64,000 nucleotides of DNA from Planctomycetia bacterium. Lineage in GTDB: Bacteria > Planctomycetota > Phycisphaerae > UBA1845 > UTPLA1. Positions 48,829 through 56,826 of the stretch are shown here, piece after piece. The stretch spans positions 2,216,470-2,280,469 of the forward strand of contig CP054187.1 of assembly GCA_015200345.1 (NCBI GenBank), read 5' to 3'. Numbering within the stretch: the first letter of the stretch is position 1; each line of letters opens with the position of its first letter. Position numbers and translations under genes: made by a program. The notes beneath the pieces were generated by a model. That model saw nothing but the letters and a program-made list of their open reading frames with translations. It made no database searches and was not told the origin of the DNA.

Positions 48829-51800
48829 ATGAGCAGCGGAAAAACGCCGTGGAAAGCGTGGCATGAAGTGGTCAAGCTGCGCGAAGATGTTCGTACGGGC
48901 GAGCTGGCGATGAACGAATTCGCCGCCGACCTCTACGATGTCGTGCTGCAAAGCGGTAAACGGCGCACGTATGAGGATCCGAAGGAGTTCTTTGCGCTCA
49001 CATACCCAACCACAAATCTGCGCGATCTCTGCAAAGACGTCGTGCTTCGATTGGCGGGGAAAAACCAGAAGGCGATTCGCCAGCTTGAGTTGACGTACGG
49101 CGGCGGCAAAACTCACACGCTCATCACGCTCTACCACTTAGTCAACGATCCGGCAAAACTCCCCGACCTACCTAGCGTTAAGGAGTTTCAGGCTCACATC
49201 GGGATGACGCCTCCACGGGCGCGCGTTGCTGTCTTACCCTTCGACAAGCTGGATGTCGAGAAGGGTATGGAAGTGCTCGGCCCGACAGGCAAGAAGCGTC
49301 GCCTACGGCAGCCGTGGAGCGTCTTGGCGTGGCAGATTGCTGGTAGCGCGGGAATCAAGCTGTTGAACGCAGACGATAAGGATGAGGAGCGGGATTCCGC
49401 TCCGGCGGAACCGCTGCTGGTCGAGTTGCTAAAAGCTCCAGAAAAAGACGGCCTTGCGACACTTGTCCTAATCGACGAAGTGTTGATGTATGCCCGCGAG
49501 AAGGTCGGAATGGACCCGGCTTGGCGTGACCGCTTGGTCAACTTTTTTCAGTACTTGACGCAGGCAGTGACGAAAGTCGATCGCTGTGCAATTGTCGCGT
49601 CGCTTTTGGCGACCGATCCCAAGAAGAGCGACGAACTGGGCAAGGCAATGCAGGACGAGTTGTACGCGATCTTTCGTCGTGAGCGAGAGGAAGGCGTGCA
49701 GCCGGTGCTGAAGGAGGATGTCGCAGAAGTGCTTCGCCGGCGGTTCTTCACGCCAGAGTCAATCCAGGACAAGGAGGCATTTCGTCAGGCCGTTTTCGCG
49801 GGCTTGAAAGGCATCATCGATCTCGACGACGAAACGAAGAAGGGGCAGAAGAAGGCCGAAGAGCGATACATCGCGAGCTATCCGTTTCATCCTGATTTGA
49901 CGGAAGTGCTGTACTCGAAGTGGACACAGCTTGAAGGATTTCAGCGGACCCGCGGTGTCCTGCGCACATTTGCCTTGGCACTTAGGGATTCCGAAAAGTG
50001 GGACCAGTCGCCGCTGGTTGGCCCAAACGTGTTCTTACACGACGCCGGCAGAGACGGAATTTCAGAGGCGTCCCGCGAATTGACGAGTGTCGCGACCTCC
50101 GAAGTGTACGAGGGGAAGCGACAAGAATGGACGGCGATTCTGCAAACAGAACTCGCCAAGGCGCGAGAGACGCAGGATGACTATCCGGGGCTAAAGCACA
50201 GAGAAATTGAGCAAGCGGTATTCGCGACGTTTCTGCACTCACAGCCAATCGGTGCAAAAGCGCTGCTGCGTGACCTGCTGGTGCTGATCGGAGCCACGCG
50301 ACCGGACAAGATTGAATTAGAAAAGGCGCTGCGGCAGTGGTTCGACCGGTCGTGGTTCCTCGACGAATCGGCCGACGCCGAAGTGAAGCCGACGAATGGC
50401 ACAAAGCCGCTTCCGATCTCCTGGCGGCTCGGCTCGAAGCCCAATCTGCGGCAAATGCACGCCGACGCCTGCACGCGCGTGCCGGATGAACTCGTGGAAA
50501 TGCGATTGATCGAAGACATCCGCAAACTAAAAAGTCTCACCGCCGGCGCGTCCGGCGCGGGAGCGAAGGTCCATCTCTTGCCTGACAAGCCAGCCCAGAT
50601 AGAAGACGATGGCGACTTCCACTACGCGGTGCTCGGTCCGAACTTCGCGTGCGAATCAGGGAAACCTGCTGCAGCGAGGCATTTCATCGAAGAAACGACC
50701 AGTGCCGAACGTCCTCGCAAAGAGCGCAACGCAGTTGTCCTAGCGGTTCCATCGCGCGACGGTTTGGTTGGCGTAAAAACCGCCATCAAGGAGTACTTGG
50801 GATGGGAGACGGTTCGAGACACGCTGAAGCGTCAAGGCCAGGAGCTTGATCCGATTCGGCAGGCGATGTTGCAGGGCTACATCGACGCCAGTAACAAGCG
50901 GATTCCCGGCACGCTTCAACAGGCCTACTGCATCGTCGTCACGGTAAATGAGAAGGACGAGGTGCAAGCATTCAAGATACAGGTCGGCGATGATCCGTTG
51001 TTTCAGACGATCAAAGGCGACAAGCGGTCACGTATTCAGGACACAGCGATCAGCGCGGACGCAATTCTGCCTGGGGGACCGTACGACCTTTGGCGCGACG
51101 ATGAAGACGCGCGACGCGTGAAAGACCTCGTGGGGGCATTCGCTCGATTTGCGCGCTTGCCAAAGATGCTCAATCGAAAGGCCATCCTGGACACAATCGT
51201 CGCCGGCTGCGCCGAGGGAGTATTCGTCGGAAAGCTGACGCGGCCGGACAAGTCGATTCGTACTTTCTGGAGGCAGCGGCTGGATGAGGGTGTGCTGGAC
51301 GATTCGGGATTGGAGCTTGTTCTTCCCGAGAGAGCCGAGCTTACCGAGCTGGCGCCGGCGATGGTCTATCCGCAAGCGATCAAAGAGCTGTGGGACGCGC
51401 CGGAGCTGACGCTGAAACGTGTCCACGACTTTTTCTCGGGTGGCCGAACGATGAAGGTGAGCCGGGGCGGGTACGAGGAGCCGATTGCAGTGCCACGTGT
51501 CGCGGCGCCCATCGTTGATTCGGCGGTGACGGCCGCCATTCGTGACGGGAAGTTGTGGCTCACTTCGGGGCCGGCCAGCTTTCTCGCCGAGGAGGTTCCC
51601 GCGGGGCTGCTCGGAGACGACGCGGTCGTACAGGCGCCTCCGCCGCCGATTCCTCCGCTTGATGTACTTCCTCAACGCACGCCAGCCGCGTGGACGGATA
51701 ATGCAGCGACTGGTCAGCGTCTCGCGGTCGCGATTTCCGAGCGAATTGGGAAAGTCATGCCATGGGTGACGGTACGCGACGCGATTGAAGGCGCTTTGCG

Positions 51801-52152
51801 TGCTCGGATGATCGAACGTTTGCCTGACTCGGGTCCGTGGCCTTGCGACTATGCCGGTTCGCCAAATCTCCGGCTCCGCGTCGCCGTGGGTGGGCCAGTT
51901 CCGAGCGGGCCGACGCCGCCTGCTCCACCCCCGTCCCGCCCTGGGACTCGGTCTGGTGTGGCAAAACTACAACCGAGTCAGATTCAAGACCTCGCGGATG
52001 TAATGGGTGAGCTGCTAAAAGCGAAGCAGGATTGCGAAGTGTCTTTCAACGTGCGAATCGATCTGGCTGGCAAGCAGCCGCCTTCAGATTCCGTAATCAG
52101 CGAAATAAACCGCGTGTTGAAAAGCGTGAACAGCGAGTTTCAAGTTGGTTAG
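48829..52152 (+). CDS. DUF499 AAA+ ATPase
   Basis: 1107 residues. The DUF499 start PWKAWHEVVKLREDVRTGEL and FFALTYPTTNLRDLC is followed by Walker A TYGGGKTHTLI (Gly91-Gly-Gly-Lys94-Thr95) and Walker B LVLIDEVLMYAREKVG. Later come the helical DLTEVLYSKWTQLEGFQRTR and a Pro-rich linker before the C-terminal LQPSQIQDLADVMGELLKAK domain. DUF499 ATPases accompany DUF1156 methyltransferases in predicted defence islands, comparable to the BrxC-like ATPases of BREX. It is the last gene of the operon. Confidence 0.85.
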   Translation: MSSGKTPWKAWHEVVKLREDVRTGELAMNEFAADLYDVVLQSGKRRTYEDPKEFFALTYPTTNLRDLCKDVVLRLAGKNQKAIRQLELTYGGGKTHTLITLYHLVNDPAKLPDLPSVKEFQAHIGMTPPRARVAVLPFDKLDVEKGMEVLGPTGKKRRLRQPWSVLAWQIAGSAGIKLLNADDKDEERDSAPAEPLLVELLKAPEKDGLATLVLIDEVLMYAREKVGMDPAWRDRLVNFFQYLTQAVTKVDRCAIVASLLATDPKKSDELGKAMQDELYAIFRREREEGVQPVLKEDVAEVLRRRFFTPESIQDKEAFRQAVFAGLKGIIDLDDETKKGQKKAEERYIASYPFHPDLTEVLYSKWTQLEGFQRTRGVLRTFALALRDSEKWDQSPLVGPNVFLHDAGRDGISEASRELTSVATSEVYEGKRQEWTAILQTELAKARETQDDYPGLKHREIEQAVFATFLHSQPIGAKALLRDLLVLIGATRPDKIELEKALRQWFDRSWFLDESADAEVKPTNGTKPLPISWRLGSKPNLRQMHADACTRVPDELVEMRLIEDIRKLKSLTAGASGAGAKVHLLPDKPAQIEDDGDFHYAVLGPNFACESGKPAAARHFIEETTSAERPRKERNAVVLAVPSRDGLVGVKTAIKEYLGWETVRDTLKRQGQELDPIRQAMLQGYIDASNKRIPGTLQQAYCIVVTVNEKDEVQAFKIQVGDDPLFQTIKGDKRSRIQDTAISADAILPGGPYDLWRDDEDARRVKDLVGAFARFARLPKMLNRKAILDTIVAGCAEGVFVGKLTRPDKSIRTFWRQRLDEGVLDDSGLELVLPERAELTELAPAMVYPQAIKELWDAPELTLKRVHDFFSGGRTMKVSRGGYEEPIAVPRVAAPIVDSAVTAAIRDGKLWLTSGPASFLAEEVPAGLLGDDAVVQAPPPPIPPLDVLPQRTPAAWTDNAATGQRLAVAISERIGKVMPWVTVRDAIEGALRARMIERLPDSGPWPCDYAGSPNLRLRVAVGGPVPSGPTPPAPPPSRPGTRSGVAKLQPSQIQDLADVMGELLKAKQDCEVSFNVRIDLAGKQPPSDSVISEINRVLKSVNSEFQVG

Positions 52153-52206
52153 TAGGAAGGCTTGGGTTCCACTCGCATTTGAACATCGGTTGAATTTCGC
52201 CGAGCG

Positions 52207-52515
52207 TCACACCCGTGTGCCAGGAATGGGTGCAATGCTCTGGTTGAACATGCGCACAGCTTCGCGACGCTCGTCAGGCGTTAATTCCGCGGCGTCGAGT
52301 AGTCGATTCCAGTTGTTTCGCAAGTCTGTGAGGCTCTGCATTCCATCAAAACCAGCAGACCCCGCTTTTCGGATATAGACAAGGTCCTCAGTTTCGCTGA
52401 CCGAAACCTCGGCGATTGCCGGTTTGGTCCAAGTCTCGCCCAGCACGTATGCCACGATTGCCGTCATGAATGGCGACATCTCCGTGAATCGCTTTTGGGT
52501 GCAGTTTTTCGGCAA
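52207..52515 (-). CDS. Hypothetical protein, convergent to the defence operon
   Basis: Up to 102 residues (TTG at 52515; an ATG at 52479 gives 90). Sequence SETEDLVYIRKAGSAGFDGM ... SLTDLRNNWNRLLDAAELT. No motif recognised. Minus strand against the operon; could be an immunity or regulatory gene but nothing shows this. Confidence 0.4.
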   Translation of the reverse strand: MPKNCTQKRFTEMSPFMTAIVAYVLGETWTKPAIAEVSVSETEDLVYIRKAGSAGFDGMQSLTDLRNNWNRLLDAAELTPDERREAVRMFNQSIAPIPGTRV

Positions 52516-52770
52516 GACTAGGCGCCATGCATGTCATCTTATCGAAGACTCGATGGTGGTGGCCAGCGCGCCGATTTCGCGCACTTCAAAATGAAAACCG
52601 TTAGGGCACACGCAGGCGGGTGACCGCCATAACGCTCATCAAACGGGGAATCGTCGGCGAAATCCATTTTTGAATCGGCACTGGAGCCTTCGAGGTCAGC
52701 GAAGGCCCGAGTGCCCGGTGGTGTTTTTCAGGTTCTAACGCGGTCCTTCGGGACCGAGAGGAGGTTTTCA

Positions 52771-53116
52771 ATGCAGACATTGACGCTTGCGAGTGCGGAG
52801 CTTTTCCGGCGTTCGCCGGACGAGTGTTTCGCGACGTTTGACGAGTTGTGGCGGCATTGTCAGGAGGCAAAGGCGAAGTCCATGGAGCGGTGGCATTCTC
52901 CGTCCGAGATCGACCTGGAGGTCGGCGCGGGCGGGCTGGGACTGTCGCTCGCGGATCTGGGTTCCTTCGGACTCAACGATTGGAGTTTTTCGCAACTCTG
53001 CTCGTTGGCCGGTGTGAACAAGGACACCGTGAACAAGCTGTCATCGCCAACGGCTCGGGAGGTCTTCAAGGAGACGCTTCCGCACGGTACAAAGCCGTTG
53101 CAACTGCTGACGACGG
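52771..53116 (+). pseudogene. 5' part of a DUF932-like gene, cut by the IS3 element
   Basis: A strong GAGGAGG ribosome site and a UUCG-type hairpin (CGGTCC-TTCG-GGACCG) precede ATG 52771. The 115 native codons (LFRRSPDECFATFDELWRHC; GLGLSLADLGSFGLNDWSFS) look like the N-terminus of phage/plasmid-type DUF932 proteins, which normally exceed 250 residues. The frame then enters the IS3 left end. The remainder of the gene is not on the other side of the IS, so sequence was deleted. Confidence 0.6.
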
Positions 53117-53185
53117 TGACCTTCCCCCCAGAAACTGATCCAGGTTCTGAGTTAGGATTGGGGCTTGGATCAAGGAGGAAGGGTC

Positions 53186-53464
53186 ATGAGCAGGAAGCGA
53201 TTCAAGGCGGAGGAGATCGTCAACAAGCTTCGTGAGGCGGATGTGTTGATTGCTCAGGGTCGATCGGTGGCGCAGGCGAGCAAGCAGATCGGCGTGGCGG
53301 AGCAGACCTACTACCGCTGGCGGAAGGAGTACGGAGGTCTCAAGACCGACCAGGCCAAGCGGCTCAAGGAGCTGGAGCGAGAGAACGCCCGGCTGAAGCG
53401 GCTGGTGGCCGATGCGGAGTTGGACAAGGCGATTCTTCGCGAGGCCGCCCGCCCAAACTTCTGA
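53186..53464 (+). CDS. IS3-family transposase OrfA
   Basis: 92 residues, HTH_8-type: RKRFKAEEIVNKLREADVLI, then IGVAEQTYYRWRKEYGGL and a leucine zipper-like LKELERENARLKRLVADAEL. Start ATG 53186 with AAGGAGGAAGGG upstream. The frame ends at 53464; the typical continuation (LLSPQRKRQAVQEAV) is in the -1 frame, so an OrfAB fusion by frameshifting near CCCAAAC is expected. Confidence 0.85.
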   Translation: MSRKRFKAEEIVNKLREADVLIAQGRSVAQASKQIGVAEQTYYRWRKEYGGLKTDQAKRLKELERENARLKRLVADAELDKAILREAARPNF

Positions 53465-53487
53465 GCCCGCAACGGAAGCGCCAGGCA

Positions 53488-54378
53488 GTGCAGGAGGCGG
53501 TGGAACTCCTGGGCGTTTCCGAGAGGCGGGCGTGCAAAGCACTCAGTCAGTCCCGCGCGACGCAGCGGTATCTTCCGCTGGTTCGTGAGGATGAAGGCCG
53601 GTTGACGCAGCGGATCATCGAGCTGGCGGCGGTGTACGGGCGGTACGGAACGCCGCGGATCACGGGTTTGATTCGGAACGAAGGGATGATCGTGAATCAC
53701 AAGCGGGTGGAGCGGATCTGGAAGGCCGAAGGCCTGAAGGTGCCGAAGAAGCAGCCGAGACGGGGTCGTTTGTGGCTGAATGATGGTTCCTGCGTTCGGC
53801 TTCGGCCGCAGCGCCAAGATCACGTCTGGGCCTATGATTTCGTGACGGCCTGGACGCACGACGGCCGGCCGTTTCGGATGTTGACGCTGGTGGATGAGTA
53901 CACGCGGGAGTGCCTGGCGATTGATGTGGCGAGGCGACTGCGATCGGATGATGTGCTGGAGCGGCTGGCGTGGTTGTTTGCGACGCGGGGTGTGCCGGGG
54001 CATCTGCGGAGCGACAATGGTCCGGAGTTCACGGCGAAGGTGGTTCGCGAGTGGCTGGCCCAAGTCGGCGTGAAGACGCTGTTCATCGAGCCGGGAAGCC
54101 CCTGGGAGAACGGCTACGTGGAGAGTTTTAACGGGAAGCTGAGCGATGAGGTGCTGAATGGCGAGATCTTCTACACGTTGAAAGAGGCGAAGGTCTTGAT
54201 TGAGCGCTGGCGGGTTCATTACAACACGGTTCGGCCGCACAGTGCATTGGGCTATCGACCGCCGGCCCCGGAGGCCCGAATGAGCGCGCCGCTGTGGGCA
54301 GGCTCCGCTCCGTTCGCTCCGCTCACTGCGCTCCGCCCGCCCACAGCGTGTGCTGTGAACGGTGTTGGACTAACATAA
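53488..54378 (+). CDS. IS3-family transposase OrfB (DDE integrase core)
   Basis: The rve core shows VWAYDFVTAWTHDGRPFRML (first Asp), LRSDNGPEFTA (second Asp) and PWENGYVESFNGKL (Glu), the DDE triad of IS3 transposases. The natural end is near RPHSALGYRPPAPEA; the last ~30 residues read through the terminal hairpin and are probably not conserved in the family. Looks intact, so the element may be active. Confidence 0.85.
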   Translation: MQEAVELLGVSERRACKALSQSRATQRYLPLVREDEGRLTQRIIELAAVYGRYGTPRITGLIRNEGMIVNHKRVERIWKAEGLKVPKKQPRRGRLWLNDGSCVRLRPQRQDHVWAYDFVTAWTHDGRPFRMLTLVDEYTRECLAIDVARRLRSDDVLERLAWLFATRGVPGHLRSDNGPEFTAKVVREWLAQVGVKTLFIEPGSPWENGYVESFNGKLSDEVLNGEIFYTLKEAKVLIERWRVHYNTVRPHSALGYRPPAPEARMSAPLWAGSAPFAPLTALRPPTACAVNGVGLT

Positions 54379-54407
54379 CAGGTGGACTAAACCGTGGGGG
54401 AAGGTCA

Positions 54408-54569
54408 GGCGACGAGGACAAGGCGGCGATGCTGAAGCGATTCAAGGCCTCGCTCGGCACCGGCGGCACAATTCAGGATGGTTGCATCGAACTTCAGGGT
54501 GACCACCGCGACAAGCTTGTCGAACTCCTCCGACAAGAAGGCTACCGAGCCAAGCCATCCGGCGGATAG
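54408..54569 (+). pseudogene. 3' half of an SUI1/YciH-type translation factor gene
   Basis: Directly after the IS right end, 53 codons read LKRFKASLGTGGTIQDGCIE then LQGDHRDKLVELLRQEGYRA, which is the C-terminal half of the SUI1/eIF1-like fold. The N-terminal half and start are missing, removed at the IS junction. SUI1-like genes are frequent in planctomycete mobile elements as I recall them. Confidence 0.65.
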
Positions 54570-54639
54570 CGGTTGTCCTTGCGACGTTCAACCTCGGAAG
54601 GCCAGGCTGCTGGAAAGTTCAGGGACTCGTTGCGGTTGG

Positions 54640-54864
54640 CTATTTCTTCCTTCCAATCCCAGTCAAGGCAATCTTCGTTAGAAGCACGATCAAGGGCACG
54701 ACAATTTGAGCCAGAAGCATCAGGGTGGTGGTGCGCGGACTGACTGCTATTGGCCAATTGGGGTAGTACTTGGACCAAAAGTATGTGAGCGGCGTCAGGC
54801 CGATTATGGCAAATGACACTATGACAAGGAGCCGTTCCTGTCGTGTCAGGGTCATGCCCTCCAT
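54640..54864 (-). CDS. Small two-helix membrane protein
   Basis: 74 residues from ATG 54864 (a second start at 54855 has GGAGG just before it). Two hydrophobic segments LLVIVSFAIIGLTPLTYF and LMLLAQIVVPLIVLLTKIAL with basic ends. No family recognised. Small membrane proteins near defence loci can be effectors, but there is no evidence for this here. Confidence 0.45.
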   Translation of the reverse strand: MEGMTLTRQERLLVIVSFAIIGLTPLTYFWSKYYPNWPIAVSPRTTTLMLLAQIVVPLIVLLTKIALTGIGRKK

Positions 54865-55161
54865 AATGATCGATCAGCCCCACAATCGTCCAGATATGAC
54901 CGGCATAGCCAGCGGCCATAGACCTGTCTGCATGGACAATCCATTCGCCGCCTTTGGGCCCCCAGACTCTTTCCATCTAGGTCGAGAACTTAAGGGGACT
55001 CCACAGCCGGCTTGACCAAGGCAACTTTGACGTAGGTATAATCCCGCTTAATCGAGACGGCCGCGCGCCGAGTGCGTGCGGCGGGGCGCTTGGTCTCACT
55101 CGGCCGCTAAATCAAGGCCCAGCGGCGCGGTGAGACGGTCTTACCAGCAAAGGATTGCGAC

Positions 55162-56316
55162 ATGTCCGCAGCGCTGCACACTGACCCGCGCGTCGATGCT
55201 ACTGCCGCCGCCATTGAAGCGGTCAACCTCTCGCAGATTCTCGTTTCACAGGCACGCTCGGTGGCAGCCGAGCGCGGCAGTAACAAGCAACAAGTTGAGG
55301 CGCTTGTTTCGTTATTGGAGGAGGCCGCGCGCGTTCAGGAGCGGTGGGGCCGGGTGGATGATGAATGGAGAATGCGTCTTGCGGGCATTGTCCATCACAC
55401 GCCCAAGACGTGGCAAGCCTTCGCCGCGCGGTCGTTTCACGAGCTGGCGATCGAGATGCTGGAGTGTGTGCGTGGTTGGATCGTTAGTGTTGTAGTCGGC
55501 ATTCCGTCCTTTCAGCAATTACCCGGGAACGCCGTGGACTTGGCGGTACGCTCGCTGGCGTCTTGCCATTCGCAAGTCATCGAATGGGCCGATGCGATTC
55601 AAATCGACACGATGGCGCATCGGGCCGTTATTGAAGAGGAGCGGGCTGGTGCAGTCCGCGATTTCGCGGGAACGGCGAGCGATGCAGAGCACAGGCTCGG
55701 CTTCAACCCCAATCATGCGCTGGCCTTGCTGGGCGTCGTCGCGCGGCTGCAGGATGAGAAGCCGCTTCCCGATGACCCGCACGATACAACCGATCACTAC
55801 ATTCCATGCAACTATGAAATCATGAAATGGATGGAGGCAAAGCACGGGTGCTCATCAAGTGAGTATGCGAACCTGGAGCGAGAGCTTGTCGGGCTAGGCT
55901 ATCTGATTCGGGAGCCAGCCTATAACGCGACGCTTCTGGAGATCACAAGAAGCGGAAGGCGCGTGCTCGCAACTGGAGAATTTGGAGGTGTGACGGGCGG
56001 TGCGCCCGCTTCACTGGATGGCCTCAAGACCGGGCAACCGATCAACATTGAAATTGATGAGCTCAATCAGATCATTCGAATGGGATCGAAGGTTTGCAGG
56101 TTTGGCGGTAGTGAGTTGTGGGCTGTCTTCATCAGGGTCTGGAAAGCTCGCCCAGTGGCCGTGAATCTGGATGAAGTTTCAGGTCGCGAGGGCAGAGCCG
56201 TGGCCGCTGAACTCAAGGACCACTTTCGGCGCAATGGTTTTGATGTGCTGGCCGATGCGGTCAAGAACCAGCGGGGCATGGGGTACTACATCGAACTGCC
56301 GGATACAACTGAATAG
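55162..56316 (+). CDS. Hypothetical protein with C-terminal winged-helix-like domain
   Basis: 384 residues. Helical N-terminal half (residues 1-190), a middle region with SSSEYANLERELVGLGYLIR (winged-helix-like) and a C-terminal segment LWAVFIRVWKARPVAVNLDE ... GFDVLADAVKNQRGMGYYIEL that resembles the DNA-binding wing of OmpR/PhoB-type regulators. It may regulate element genes. Named family not recognised. Confidence 0.5.
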   Translation: MSAALHTDPRVDATAAAIEAVNLSQILVSQARSVAAERGSNKQQVEALVSLLEEAARVQERWGRVDDEWRMRLAGIVHHTPKTWQAFAARSFHELAIEMLECVRGWIVSVVVGIPSFQQLPGNAVDLAVRSLASCHSQVIEWADAIQIDTMAHRAVIEEERAGAVRDFAGTASDAEHRLGFNPNHALALLGVVARLQDEKPLPDDPHDTTDHYIPCNYEIMKWMEAKHGCSSSEYANLERELVGLGYLIREPAYNATLLEITRSGRRVLATGEFGGVTGGAPASLDGLKTGQPINIEIDELNQIIRMGSKVCRFGGSELWAVFIRVWKARPVAVNLDEVSGREGRAVAAELKDHFRRNGFDVLADAVKNQRGMGYYIELPDTTE

Positions 56317-56402
56317 CCTTCCCGAGTTTGCCCGACATTCACCCCACACTAATCTGACACTAAACCTGCGCTGGCCCTGCGCTTGTTCGCCATGATGTAG
56401 GC

Positions 56403-56545
56403 ATGGCAACACAAACAGACTCCAAGACAATCGAATCGCGGATCTCACGGCTACGCCGTGAGATTTACCGACTAAGGCTCCTGGCCAAGGCCGCTCGCAT
56501 TGCCGAGCAAACAAGACTACGCGAGAAGTCATCGGCCAGTCAATT
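56403..56545 (+). CDS. Possible small basic coiled-coil ORF
   Basis: The frame from ATG 56403 begins ESRISRLRREIYRLRLLAKA, a basic helix that looks protein-like for about 45 codons. The open frame then overlaps the HTH gene in another frame and loses coding character, so only the first part may be real or it may be a remnant. Confidence 0.25.
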
Positions 56546-56559
56546 CAAAGGGGGCGGCC

Positions 56560-56826
56560 ATGACCTTTCACGATTCCAACATCAGCACGCCCACGGCGTT
56601 GCTCGCGATCACCACCGAAGAACTGGCCGAATTGCTTCGTGTTTCGATTCGGCACATCCAAAGGCAGGAATCTGCCGGCAAAATTGGTCCGAAGCCGGTT
56701 CGGTTCGGCAAGTCAAAGCGCTACGTCTTGGACGGCCCGAACGGCATCCGCGCGTGGCTCGCGGCTGGCGCGCCGGATAGGCGGGAATGGGAGGCGAGGC
56801 AACGGATGCAGGGAGGCGCAACATGA
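56560..56826 (+). CDS. AlpA/Xis-like helix-turn-helix protein
   Basis: 88 residues from ATG 56560 (AAAGGGGGC upstream). The HTH_17-type MerR-like domain is TTEELAELLRVSIRHIQRQE followed by SKRYVLDGPNGIRAWL. Such proteins are excisionases or AlpA-type activators of integrase in satellites and genomic islands. Overlaps the primase-helicase start by ATGA, so they are co-translated. Confidence 0.7.
   Translation: MTFHDSNISTPTALLAITTEELAELLRVSIRHIQRQESAGKIGPKPVRFGKSKRYVLDGPNGIRAWLAAGAPDRREWEARQRMQGGAT

Larger units (their letters stand above)
53117..54407 (+). mobile_element. IS3-family insertion sequence
   Basis: Ends are TGACCTTCCCCC (53117-53128) and GGGGGAAGGTCA (54396-54407), an inverted pair. 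It contains OrfA and OrfB in -1 relation, as in IS3 elements. No clear target duplication, consistent with a recombined junction. The last ~115 bases (from 54289) hold a hairpin region also found as a relic at 32355-32455. Confidence 0.85.

Noticed and set aside
54542..54976. 144-codon minus-strand frame overlapping the SUI1 fragment
   Set aside because: No protein-like segments; the 74-codon frame inside the same region, with two membrane helices, is the more plausible gene.
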